Positions 11,501 through 23,500 of a stretch of 64,000 nucleotides of DNA are shown one piece after another. Below the pieces are notes generated by a model. The model did no database searches. It saw only the letters and a program-made list of their open reading frames with translations, and had not been told where the DNA came from. The position numbers and the translations under genes were made by a program. Each line of letters opens with the position of its first letter. Within the stretch, counting starts at the first letter, position 1. The stretch comes from Nageia nagi (taxonomy: Eukaryota > Pinophyta): assembly GCA_050084985.1 (NCBI GenBank), contig JBITNC010000001.1:121148001-121212000 (forward strand), read 5' to 3'.

Positions 11501-14500
11501 AATCTTCTAACCCTCCCTATCGTCAACAATTGAGGTATAAATACCCTCAGTTGTTTAACAATAGGCTGGCCAAGAATAACAATAATCTGAACAATATTCT
11601 GTTATAGAAAATAGAATCACTTATTCTACCAACTAGCTAATGCTAAAATTAACATGCTAACAGTGCTCATGTCTTATCTAAGGAGAGCTGCAATCCCTTT
11701 AAAAAAGGGTGGCTCATCTCAACAAGTCAGCACTATCCTATTTACATCATAAGTAGTTTATTATGCCTAATTTGGAGTCAAACATACTCTATAAAACAAG
11801 AATCATATCTGACTATATATCTAATGTGTTGGAGCCATGCTCCTATAGACTATATTTGGAGTAGCTCACATCACGTAAATATCTGGATCATACAAGGCTG
11901 GAATAGAGCTGGCAATATAGTCAATAATGACGGTCAATTTCTCAAATTTGGGTCTGGAGCGGAAGCTCCGGACGAGTTTGGAGCGGGAGCTCCGGATGAG
12001 TCTGAAATAGAAGCTCCGAACGAGTCTGAAATAGAAGCTTCGGACGAGTTTGGAACAAAAGCTCCAGACAATATAACTCTGCTTTACCAAATGAAGCGTC
12101 CAATTGGTCCGAAGCGGAGTCCAGGACAATGTATACAAGTGAGAATCCATTCAGAATACTTCCTAACAATACTTGCAACTCATTCGAGTTATCAACCATC
12201 ATTCCATGGAGCAAAGAGAAGCATTTTGGTTCAAACAAACACACAAAATAGAATCAATATGCACAAAATACTAATATAAGGAAAGTATGCATTTAACCAT
12301 ATATTAAACAACTAAATAGTCCAACAGTTACAATTAATCCGTCCCATAATGTCCAAATATACAAAATGAACCATCGAATTGTGCCAAAAACTAGGTAATT
12401 ACTGAGACTCATCACTCCCCCCAGCTTAAGACATTGCTACTCCTGGAGCAATAAAGGAAAAAGATAGCTTCAATTAGAATCACTGGAACTGTCAACAACA
12501 GTAACAACTGGTGGAGCATGAACTAGATGAGCCAAATCATAAGGTCTGGTAGCGAGCTACAGTCTTTGTCAAGTCCGAATGTCAATTGTGCCCCTGAAGA
12601 TTGACAGAGTTTTCTTTTAATTCGGCTACAAACTGCCACACTAGCCAGAGCTCATAGCCGTGAAACTTGTTGAAAAATTGGAGCCATTGGGCGGTGGCAA
12701 ATATTTCTGACACCTTGGGATCCTTCCGAAGCTCTTCCGTCGAGCTGGGTTCTTCTCGGTGCTTTTGACCCATTTCATTGACAACCAATGGTCTGCAAGT
12801 TTTTGCTGAATTTCGAGTGTGGCAAGGTGGCGAACAACACTTATGGCACATATGTTACTTGGACATACAGATTCGAATAATTTATAACAGTTAAACTACT
12901 AATTACCAGACGAGCCACCCCTTAGAGCGTGGCTACCGATGGCAACGCCCGACACCGACATAGACTACACGGTTCACAAGCTTGAGTACCGGACTTATGG
13001 GAATCACCCCGGCCAGGCATAACCACTCACAGCCCATCCCGCACGTCTAGCCGGCTCCGCCGTATCCGTCAAGTCCGTAGTTGCATACTGCTAGAGGCCT
13101 CGTGCCTCTAGAGCTGGTCCGACCCCTTGGAGCATCGGACCGGTTTGTCATAGTTACCAGAGTGCCTGGTGCTCACCGCCCAACCAACGACCTTCAAACG
13201 GGTATCACCCCTAAGGTCCCCCTGAGCTTTATTCGCCCATCCATGTCGCCCAGTCCAACCATAGGAACGGCCTCTCAACCTTGTCCGCCATGGTTCCTAA
13301 AGCACGACAGTTTGGGCCCGGAATGGATCCCCGTGTACTAGAGGTTACGCTCTACGTACACTCACCACCCCGGGAGAGGCGGCCCTCTCACATTCTCCCC
13401 CACTTAAAGGTGTTGACGACCTCGTCAACAATGCACACCGAGGGGAGGAATTGGTGCTAGTCACACCACCAATATTTCTCGTGGCCTTCAGCTAGGAACT
13501 CTTGGATTTTGTCCTCAAAGTTCCAAAGGCTTTCCGCTCTTTCCCACGTATCGTTCTCAATGGTTTCACCTTCCCAACCAACAAGGTATTCGGTTTTCTT
13601 AATCTTGCCAAAACCCCTTGTACGAACACCCTTGATTTCCTTCACTATCTTCTGCGGTCTGTCGATGATACCGGTAGGCGGGCGAGTGGGAACCATTCTC
13701 TCAGGATTTTCTGAATCTTCCACACATGGCCTCAACTGGCTGACATGAAAGACATCATGTATGTGCAGATGACTTGGTAGCTGGATCTTATACGCCACTT
13801 TGCCAATTCGCTTAATCACTCTGAACGGCCCCTCATATCTCCTCGAGAGGGACTTTGACGTTCCCGGTGCAGGCTTGAAGTGGTCTCCATCAATTCTCAA
13901 AAATACCAAGTCCCCAACCTTGAACTCCAACTCCCGTCTCCTCTGATCTGCATTTTTCCGCATCCTCTCCTGAGCCTGTAGTAGAAATGCTCGTGCGGCA
14001 TCTATTCTCTCCTTCCAATCCTCCAGGTACCGAGTTGCCGATGGGCAAGTGCTGAAGTATTCCGGTACCACTGTGTGGGGAGCGATTGGTTGCCTACCTG
14101 TGGCAAGTTCGAATGGAGTGAATTTACTTGAGGCCGACTTCTGGCTATTGTAACTGAATTGTGCAATGTCCAGGAGGTCGGGCCAATTTGTTTGGTCTGA
14201 TGTCACATAATGCCTCAAGTATTCTTCTAGGATCCCATTTACTCTCTCTGTCTGCCCATCTGTCTGTGGATGGTGACTTGTGGACAGAAACAGCTTTGTG
14301 CCCATTATCCTGAATAACGCTGACCAGAAGTTACTAGTGAATCGAGCATCCCTATCCGACACAATGTTCAGTGGTATCCCCCAATATTTCACAACATGCT
14401 TGAAGAAGTATTCGGCTGCCGTTGCCGCTTCGCATGGATACTTACACGGGATGAATGTGGCATACTTAGAGAATCTATCAACCACTACCATAATGCTAGT

Positions 14501-17500
14501 ATATCCTTGTACCTCCGGTAAGCTGGTGATAAAGTCCATGCTGACACTCACCCACGGTCTGATAGGTATTGGGAGAGGTTGAAGTAAACCTGCTGGCCGT
14601 TTTCTCTCACTCTTATCTTGTTGGCACAACAGGCAGCTTCTCACATAGCTTTCCACATCGTTGAACATGTTCAGCCAATAGTATCCTCTAGAGATCAATG
14701 CCATCATCCTATCTCTTCCTGGGTGCCCGGCCCAAGGCGAGTCATGACACTCCTTCATTATCTCATTTCTTAGGCCGTCCCACTTCGGCACATAGATCCT
14801 GTTGGCTCCATACAACAATAAACCCATACGGGTTCTGAACCTGGTCAACCGATTCACATTTGCAAATTTATCTGCTGAGGCTACCATGGCTCTGGCCTGC
14901 GGGTCTTTTCCCATCCCCTCTCTGATTCTCGAAACCAAATCCCCTGAAAGCTGTACTTGACCTGGTTGATTTGGCTGCTGATCCTCTTTGGCCAACTCCT
15001 CCTGGCCATTTGTCATCGCAGTGAGGGCACGGGGTGGTTTCTCCCCCACTTGAGCTTGGGCGAGCTCCTGCAAGCCCTCATTAGGATCCTTTAGTTGAGC
15101 CTTACGGCTCAAGGCATCCGTTGCCGCATTCTTCTTGCCTGGGTTGTATCTGAACTCGGCATCATATTCGGCCAAGAAGTTTGCCCACCGTGCCTTCTTG
15201 CCTGTTAGCTTGCTAGATGTCTTAAAATAAGTGTTGGAGATGTCCGTTTTGATCACAAACGGAGTGCCCAAAAGATAGTGTCTCCAAACACGTAAACAGT
15301 GTAAGACTGCCACCATCTCCTTGTCATGCGCGGGGTAGTTTCTCTCCGCGTCTTTCAATTTCCGCAATTCATAAGCGATGGGGTGTCCATCCTGGATCAA
15401 GACCCCACCGATGGCATAATCTGAGGCATCCGTATGCACTTCAAAAGACTTAGAAAAATCAGGCAAGGCTAACACCGGTGATGTTGTAAGTTTGCATTTC
15501 AATTCCTCAAATGCCTGCTGCCGACTTGCTGTCCAAAACCACCTTGTCTGTTTTCTGAGCAACTGAGTGAGGGGGGCTGCTATCTTCGAATATCCACACA
15601 CAAACTTCCTGTAATAGTTGGCTAAGCCCAAAAATTGTCTGAGCTGATGGACATCCTTCGGAGGCTCCCAATCTCGAATGGCATCCAATTTCTTCATCTC
15701 CGGCTTAATCTTTCCACCGCCGACGACATGTCACAGGAAGCTCACTTCAGTTTGTGCAAAGGCTCATTTTTCCTTTTTGACGTAAAGCTCGTTCTCCTTG
15801 AGCTTGTCAAACACCAATGCCAAATGAGTTATGATCCTCTAGGGACTTGCTATAAATCAAAATGTCGTCCAGATATACCAAGACAAACTTATCCAAATAA
15901 GGCCGGAACACATCGTTCATAAGTGTACAAAATGTCGCCGGGGCGTTGCACAAACCGAATGGCATAACCATAAAGTCGAAGGAGCCATATCTTGTCACAC
16001 AGGTTGTTTTTACTTCATCACCCTGTGCGATACGTACTTGGTAATAACCTTGCTTTAAATCAAGCTTCGAGAAGTACACGGCTTTACCCAATCGATCAAA
16101 ACAATCCTCAATGAGTGGGAGTGGGTACTTGTTTTTTATCGTAATTTTGTTAAGGGCCCGGTAGTCCACACACATCCGCAACGACCCGTCTTTCTTTTTC
16201 TGAAATAGCACAGGTGCCCCGTAAGGCGAGTGAGACGGTCTCAAATAACCGGCGGCCATTAACTCTTCCAGCTGCTTCTTTAACTCTGCCATTTCAGCCA
16301 CTGACAGTCTGTACGGTTTGATGGACGGCGGTTTGGCCCCCGGAGTCAACTCAATCTTATGATCGACCGTCCTCCTCGGTGGGAGTCGAGTTGGTAACTC
16401 CACCGGCATAACATCCCCATATCTCTCCAGTACTTCGTTGATCTCTCCGGGGACTGTTGTCTTCTCCACTTCCTGTTCCTCCCAACCTCCCAACATGGCT
16501 GCTAGAAATAGAGGTTCCCGTTTATTCCTAGAGGCTTTTCTAATGGACATGACAGAGAGGTTTTGGAGGCGACCACTAGACCTAGGCTCAACAAGGTCGA
16601 CCATGCACGAGTAGTCAGGATGCATAATGACCAGCTTCCCGATGTGGGGCATGGCCGCGGCATGGGCAGTATAGATGAAGGATTGACCTAGGACCAGGTC
16701 GAAGTTGAGACTAGGCACCACAAAGAGGATTGTGGTACCAAGCCACTTCCCTACTTGGAGAGACACTTTGGGAGTTCGGCGCAAACTGATTTCCTCTGGC
16801 CGATTAGCAACTTGCAAAGATTCATTGGACTTGTGCGTCTTAAGGCCCAAATCCTTACATAGGCGTTCAGATATATAATTGCTTGACGCACCGCCATCGA
16901 CAAGCGCCACGACAGGTCTACCATTAAGAGTGACGTCCACATAACTGAGAGGATAGTGTTAGGTTTCATCAATATGAGCCGGCTTACCCTCAATGGCTGC
17001 CAAAGCATTCAAAAGTCGAACACCAGGGGCACTTTGAGGGTTCGATGATGTTGAGGCAGTCGTTGTTAGAGCCAACGGTTGGGGAGGATGAGTCACATAG
17101 TATTGGACTGGTTGAGCTTGGGGAGTGGCTAGGTTCATGACATTTAGGCGATTTTGGTGAGGGCATTCTCTAGCAATATGACTGGTGCTATCACACCCGA
17201 AGCACCGCCGTCTGCCTTGTTGCTCATACTCAACCTGCTGCACCTTCTGTGACCGATTACTGTCCTCACCTTGGTGCCCTCTTTTGCCCTTTTTATTCTT
17301 GTCATGCTTGCCCTCTCCTTTCCCAAACCTTTCCTGCTTTCCCCTGTTATCTCTGTTGTCCCGACTGTCACCTGTCCAACCCTTCTTACTTTTCCGCTTA
17401 TCTCCCCAACCTTTCTTTTCTGAACTCACCCCTCTCTTCTCCTCCCTTTTATTGTCCTTTTTCAGCCCAGCCTCTCTATAATCGGTCAACTTTTCTGCCG

Positions 17501-20500
17501 CTTGTATTGCTTCGGTGAGCTTGTCGGTTTAGCTCAGCCTTGGCCCAAGGTCGAAGGCCTTTCATAAAGTAATGCAGTTTAACATGCTCTTGCAAGCCCG
17601 AAGTTGCCAATATGTATACTTGGAAGGCCTTGATATATTCTTTTATGGTTCCGGTATGCTGGAGGGCATCCAGCTTTTCCAAGATCTTTATATCTGCATT
17701 GGTGGGCTTGAATTGTTCTCTCAAGAGTTGTTGAAAGTTTTCCCAGGTCTTGCAAGGATCTTCCCCTGTCAATGACGTCGACCGAGTCCTCCACCAAAGT
17801 TTGGCACCACCTTCTAGCAAACCCACCACAATATTGATCTTTTTTCGGTCATCAACCCGAGGAAGCTGACTGAAATAGTGTCCCAAATCCCAAATCCATG
17901 GTTCCAACACCGTAGCTTCTCGTTCCCCACTGCACGCTGTTGGCATTTTCACCTTAATTCGTGCCTCGACTTTGTCTTGGCCTGCTGAGCCAGCTACAAG
18001 TTGTGTCAAAAGGGTCATTTTCTCGCTCATCTCGTGAATTACCCGTCTATACTCACCCACTTGAGTCTCCAGGTCAAAAACACGATTGCCCAGATCTATG
18101 GTCTCTCCACGCATGACCTCGTGCTCCTCAGTAAGGGCAGCATTTTCTGCTTGGAGTCGCACGATCATATCACCATCCCCTACTCTTTCACCACGAGGTT
18201 TTCTTTTATTTTGATCCCTCAGTTCCTTGAACTGTTCCAAATATTTATCCACTGTTATCTGATGTATGACCCGATAAGGAGTTTCCTCCTCGTTTTGAAC
18301 ACCCGGTTCCTGCGGTGCCGTTTCCTGAGGCATCTCTTCCAACTCTATCTCTTCCACTGGCTGAGCAGACATCTTGAACAACCCAGCGCGGTCACTAGCA
18401 CAATTCGACACAGGTACACACACACGGACACACTTTACCAAACTTCACGCTTCAAACCTACAACACGAGACATGTAGGTTAGAATACCACACAAGGCGCC
18501 ACGAATTGCTAAGGCAAACAAGGTTGTGCATGAGCAAAAATAAACACACAGCACGAAGCATGCACAAACACACGGTAAGCATCACATCAGTCGGGTCGGG
18601 AAAATGTGATGTGATGCTTACCGTGTGTTTGTGCATGCTTCGTGCTGTGTGTTTATTTTTGCTCATGCACAACCTTGTTTGCCTTAGCAATTCGTGGCGC
18701 CTTGTGTGGTATTCTAACCTACATGTCTCGTGTTGTAGGTTTGAAGCGTGAAGTTTGGTAAAGTGTGTCCGTGTGTGTGTACCTGTGTCGAATTGTGCTA
18801 GTGACTGCGCTGGGTTGTTCAAGATGTCTGCTCAGCCAGTGGAAGAGATAGAGTTGGAAGAGATGCCTCAGGAAACGGCACCGCAGGAACCGGGTGTTCA
18901 AAACGAGGAGGAGGAAACTCCTTATCGGGTCATACATCAGATAACAGTGGATAAATATTTGGAACAGTTCAAGGAACTGAGGGATCAAAATAAAAGAAAA
19001 CCTCGTGGTGAAAGAGTAGGGGATGGTGATATGATCGTGCGACTCCAAGCAGAAAATGCTGCCCTTACTGAGGAGCACGAGGTCATGCGTGGAGAGACCA
19101 TAGATCTGGGCAATCGTGTTTTTGACCTGGAGACTCAAGTGGGTGAGTATAGACGGGTCATTCACGAGATGAGCGAGAAAATGACCCTTTTGACACAACT
19201 TGTAGCTGGCTCAGCAGGCCAAGACAAAGTCGAGGCACGAATTAAGGTGAAAATGCCAACAGCGTGCAGTGGGGAACGGAAGCTACGGTGTTGGAAACAT
19301 GGATTTGGGATTTGGGACACTATTTCAGTCAGCTTCCTCGGGTTGATGACCGAAAAAAGATCAATATTGTGGTGGGTTTGCTAGAAGGTGGTGCCAAACT
19401 TTGGTGGAGGACTCGGTCGACGTCATTGACAGGGGAAGATCCCTGCAAGACCTGGGAAAACTTTCAACAACTCTTGAGAGAACAATTCAAGCCCACCAAT
19501 GCAGATATAAAGATCTTGGAAAAGCTGGATGCCCTCCAGCATACCGGAACCATAAAAGAATATATCAAGGCCTTCCAAGTATACATATTGGCAACTTCGG
19601 GCTTGCAAGAGCATGTTAAACTGCATTACTTTATGAAAGGCCTTCAACCTTGGGCCAAGGCTGAGCTAAACCGACAAGCTCACCGAAGCAATACAAGCGG
19701 CAGAAAAGTTGACCGATTATAGAGAGGCTGGGCTGAAAAAGGACAATAAAAGGGAGGAGAAGAGAGGGGTGAGTTCAGAAAAGAAAGGTTGGGGAGATAA
19801 GCAGAAAAGTAAGAAGGGTTGGACAGGTGACAGTCGGGACAACAGAGATAACAGGGGAAAGCAGGAAAGGTTTGGGAAAGGAGAGGGCAAGCATGACAGG
19901 AATAAAAAGGGCAAAAGAGGGCACCAAGGTGAGGACAGTAATCTGTCACAGAAGGTGCAGCGGGTTGAGTATGAGCAGCAAGGCAGATGGCGGTGCTTCG
20001 GGTGTGATAGCACTAGTCATATTGCTAGAGAATGCCCTCACCAAAATCGCCTAAATGTCATGAACCTAGCCACTCCCCAAGCTCAACCAGTCCAATACTA
20101 TGTGACTCATCCTCCCCAACCGTTGGCTCTAACAACGACTGCCTCAACATCATCGAACCCTCAAAGTGCCCCTGGTGTTCGACTTTTGAATGCTTTGGCA
20201 GCCATTGAGGGTAAGCCGGCTCATATTGATGAAAGCTAACACTATCCTCTCAGTTATGTGGATGTCACTCTTAATGGTAGACCTGTCGTGGCGCTTGTCG
20301 ATGGCGGTGCGTCAAGCAATTATATATCTGAACGCCTATGTAAGGATTTGGGCCTTAAGACGCACAAGTCCAATGAATCTTTGCAAGTTGCTAACCGGCC
20401 AGAGGAAATCAGTTTGCGCCGAACTCCCAAAGTGTCTCTCCAAGTAGGGAAGTGGCTTGGTACCACAATCCTCTTTGTGGTGCCTAGTCTCAACTTCGAC

Positions 20501-23500
20501 CTGGTCCTAGGTCAATCCTTCATCTATACTGCCCATGCCGCGGCCATGCCCCACATCGGGAAGCTGGTCATTATGCATCCTGACTACTCGTGCATGGTCG
20601 ACCTTGTTGAGCCTAGGTCTAGTGGTCGCCTCCAAAACCTCTCTGTCATGTCCATTAGAAAAGCCTCTAGGAATAAACGGGAACCTCTATTTCTAGCAGC
20701 CATGTTGGGAGGTTGGGAGGAACAGGAAGTGGAGAAGACAACAGTCCCCGGAGAGATCAACGAAGTACTGGAGAGATATGGGGATGTTATGCCGGTGGAG
20801 TTACCAACTCGACTCCCACCGAGGAGGACGGTCGATCATAAGATTGAGTTGACTCCGGGGGCCAAACCGCCATCCATCAAACCGTACAGACTGTCAGTGG
20901 CTGAAATGGCAGAGTTAAAGAAGCAGCTGGAAGAGTTAATGGCCGCCGGTTATTTGAGACCGTCTCACTCGCCTTACGGGGCACCTGTGCTATTTCAGAA
21001 AAAGAAAGACGGGTCGTTGCGGATGTGTGTGGACTACCGGGCCCTTAACAAAATTACGATAAAAAACAAGTACCCACTCCCACTCATTGAGGATTGTTTT
21101 GATCGATTGGGTAAAGCCGTGTACTTCTCGAAGCTTGATTTAAAGCAAGGTTATTACCAAGTACGTATCGCACAGGGTGATGAAGAGAAAACAACCTGTG
21201 TGATAAGATATGGCTCCTTCGACTTTATGGTTATGCCATTCGGTTTGTGCAACGCCCCGGCGACATTTTGTACACTTATGAACGATGTGTTCCGGCCTTA
21301 TTTGGATAAGTTTGTCTTGGTATATCTGGACGACATTTTGATTTATAGCAAGTCCCTAGAGGATCATAAGACTCATTTGGCATTGGTGTTTGACAAGCTC
21401 AAGGAGAACGAGCTTTACGTCAAAAAGGAAAAATGTGCCTTTGCACAAACTGAAGTGAGCTTCCTGTGACATGTCGTCGGCGGTGGAAAGATTAAGCCGG
21501 AGATGAAGAAATTGGATGCCATTCGAGATTGGGAGCCTCCGAAGGATGTCCATCAGCTCAGACAATTTTTGGGCTTAGCCAACTATTACAGGAAGTTTGT
21601 GTGTGGATATTCGAAGATAGCAGCCCCCCTCACTCAGTTGCTCAGAAAACAGACAAGGTGGTTTTGGACAGCAAGTCGGCAGCAGGCATTTGAGGAATTG
21701 AAATGCAAACTTACAACATCACCGGTGTTAGCCTTGCCTGATTTTTCTAAGTCTTTTGAAGTGCATACGGATGCCTCAGATTATGCCATCGGTGGGGTCT
21801 TGATCCAGGATGGACACCCCATCGCTTATGAATCGCGGAAATTGAAAGACGCGGAGAGAAACTACCCCGCGCATGACAAGGAGATGGTGGCAGTCTTACA
21901 CTGTTTACGTGTTTGGAGACACTATCTTTTGGGCACTCCGTTTGTGATCAAAACGGACAACATCTCCAACACTTATTTTAAGACATCTAGCAAGCTAACA
22001 GGCAAGAAGGCACGGTGGGCAGACTTCTTGGCCGAATATGATGCCGAGTTCAGATACAACCCAGGCAAGAAGAATGCGGCAGCGGATGCCTTGAGCCGTA
22101 AGGCTCAACTAAAGGATCCTAATGAGGGCTTGCAGGAGCTCGCCCAAGCTCAAGTGGGGGAGAAACCACCCCGTGCCCTCACTGCGATGACAAATGGCCA
22201 GGAGGAGTTGGCCAAAGAGGATCAGCAGCCAAATCAACCAGGTCAAGTACAGCTTTCAGGGGATTTGGTTTCGAGAATCAGAGAGGGGATGGAAAAAGAC
22301 CCGCAGGCCAGAGCCATGGTAGCCTCAGCAGATAAATTTGCAAATGTGAATCGGTTGACCAGGTTCAGAACCCGTATGGGTTTATTGTTGTATGGAGCCA
22401 ACAGGATCTATGTGCCGAAGTGGGACGGCCTAAGAAATGAGATAATGAAGGAGTGTCACGACTCGCCTTGGGCCGGACACCCAGGAAGAGATAGGATGAT
22501 GGCGTTGATCTCTAGAGGATACTATTGGCCGAACATGTTCAAGGATGTGGAAAGCTATGTGAGAAGCTGCCTGTTGTGCCAACAAGATAAGAGTGAGAGA
22601 AAACGGCCAGCAGGTTTACTTCAACCTCTCCCAATACCTGTCAGACCGTGGGTGAGTGTCAGCATGGACTTTATCACCAGCTTACCGGAGGTACAAGGAT
22701 ATACTAGCATTATGGTAGTGGTTGATAGATTTTCTAAGTATGCCACATTCATCCCGTGTAAGTATCCATGCGAAGCGGCAACGGCAACCGAATACTTCTT
22801 CAAGCATGTTGTGAAATATTGGGGGATACCATTGAACATTGTGTCGGATAGGGATGCTCGATTCACTAGTAACTTCTGGTCAGCGTTATTCAGGATAATT
22901 GGCACAAAGCTGTTTCTGTCCACAAGTCACCATCCACAGACAGATGGGCAAACAGAGAGAGTAAACGGGATCCTAGAGGAATACTTGAGGCATTATGTGA
23001 CATCAGACCAAACAAATTGGCCCGACCTCCTGGACATTGCACAATTCAGTTACAATAGCCAGAATTCGGCCTCAAGTAAATTCACTCCATTCGAACTTGG
23101 CACGGGTAGGCAACCAATCGCTCCCCACACAGTGGTACCGGAATACTTCAGCACTTGCCCATCGGCAACTCGGTACCTGGAGGATTGGAAGGAGAGAATA
23201 GATGCCGCACGAGCATTTCTACGGCTCAGGAGAGAATGCGGAAAAATGCAGATCAGAGGAGACGGGAGTTGGAGTTCAAGGTTGGGGACTTCGTATTTTT
23301 GAGAATTGATGGAGACCACTTCAAGCCTGCACCGGGAACATCAAAGTCCCTCACGAGGAGATATGAGGGGCCGTTCAGAGTGATTAAGCGAATTGGCAAA
23401 GTGGCGTATAAGATCCAGTTACCAAGTCATCTGCACATACATGATGTTTTTCATGTTAGCCAGTTGAGGCCATGTGTGGAAGATTCGGAAAATCCTGAGA

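Larger units (their letters stand above)
12904..18589 (-). mobile_element. Chromovirus copy, left arm of the palindrome
   Basis: This is a Ty3/gypsy element read on the minus strand: gag (18372 downwards), zinc knuckle, protease, RT, RNase H, integrase, chromodomain, polypurine tract, and a 3' LTR (13392 down to 12904). There is no 5' LTR: the arm stops in the 5' untranslated leader 217 bp before the gag ATG, at the palindrome centre. It is nearly identical to the right arm (18607-24297) in inverted orientation. Private lesions in this arm are a 2-bp deletion after [17 protein letters not shown] in RT and a Cys-to-stop change just downstream. Confidence 0.95.

Noticed and set aside
11824-12279. 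Open frame with E/G-A-P-D-E repeats
   Set aside because: It lies wholly inside an LTR and exists because the minisatellite unit is 24 bp.
17185-17518. Phe/Leu/Pro/Ser-rich open frames
   Set aside because: They are antisense to the Lys/Arg-rich NC part of gag; shadows.
18374-18822. Overlapping open frames on both strands around the palindrome centre
   Set aside because: They are mirror images produced by the inverted repeat (antisense of the gag leader) and not a gene.
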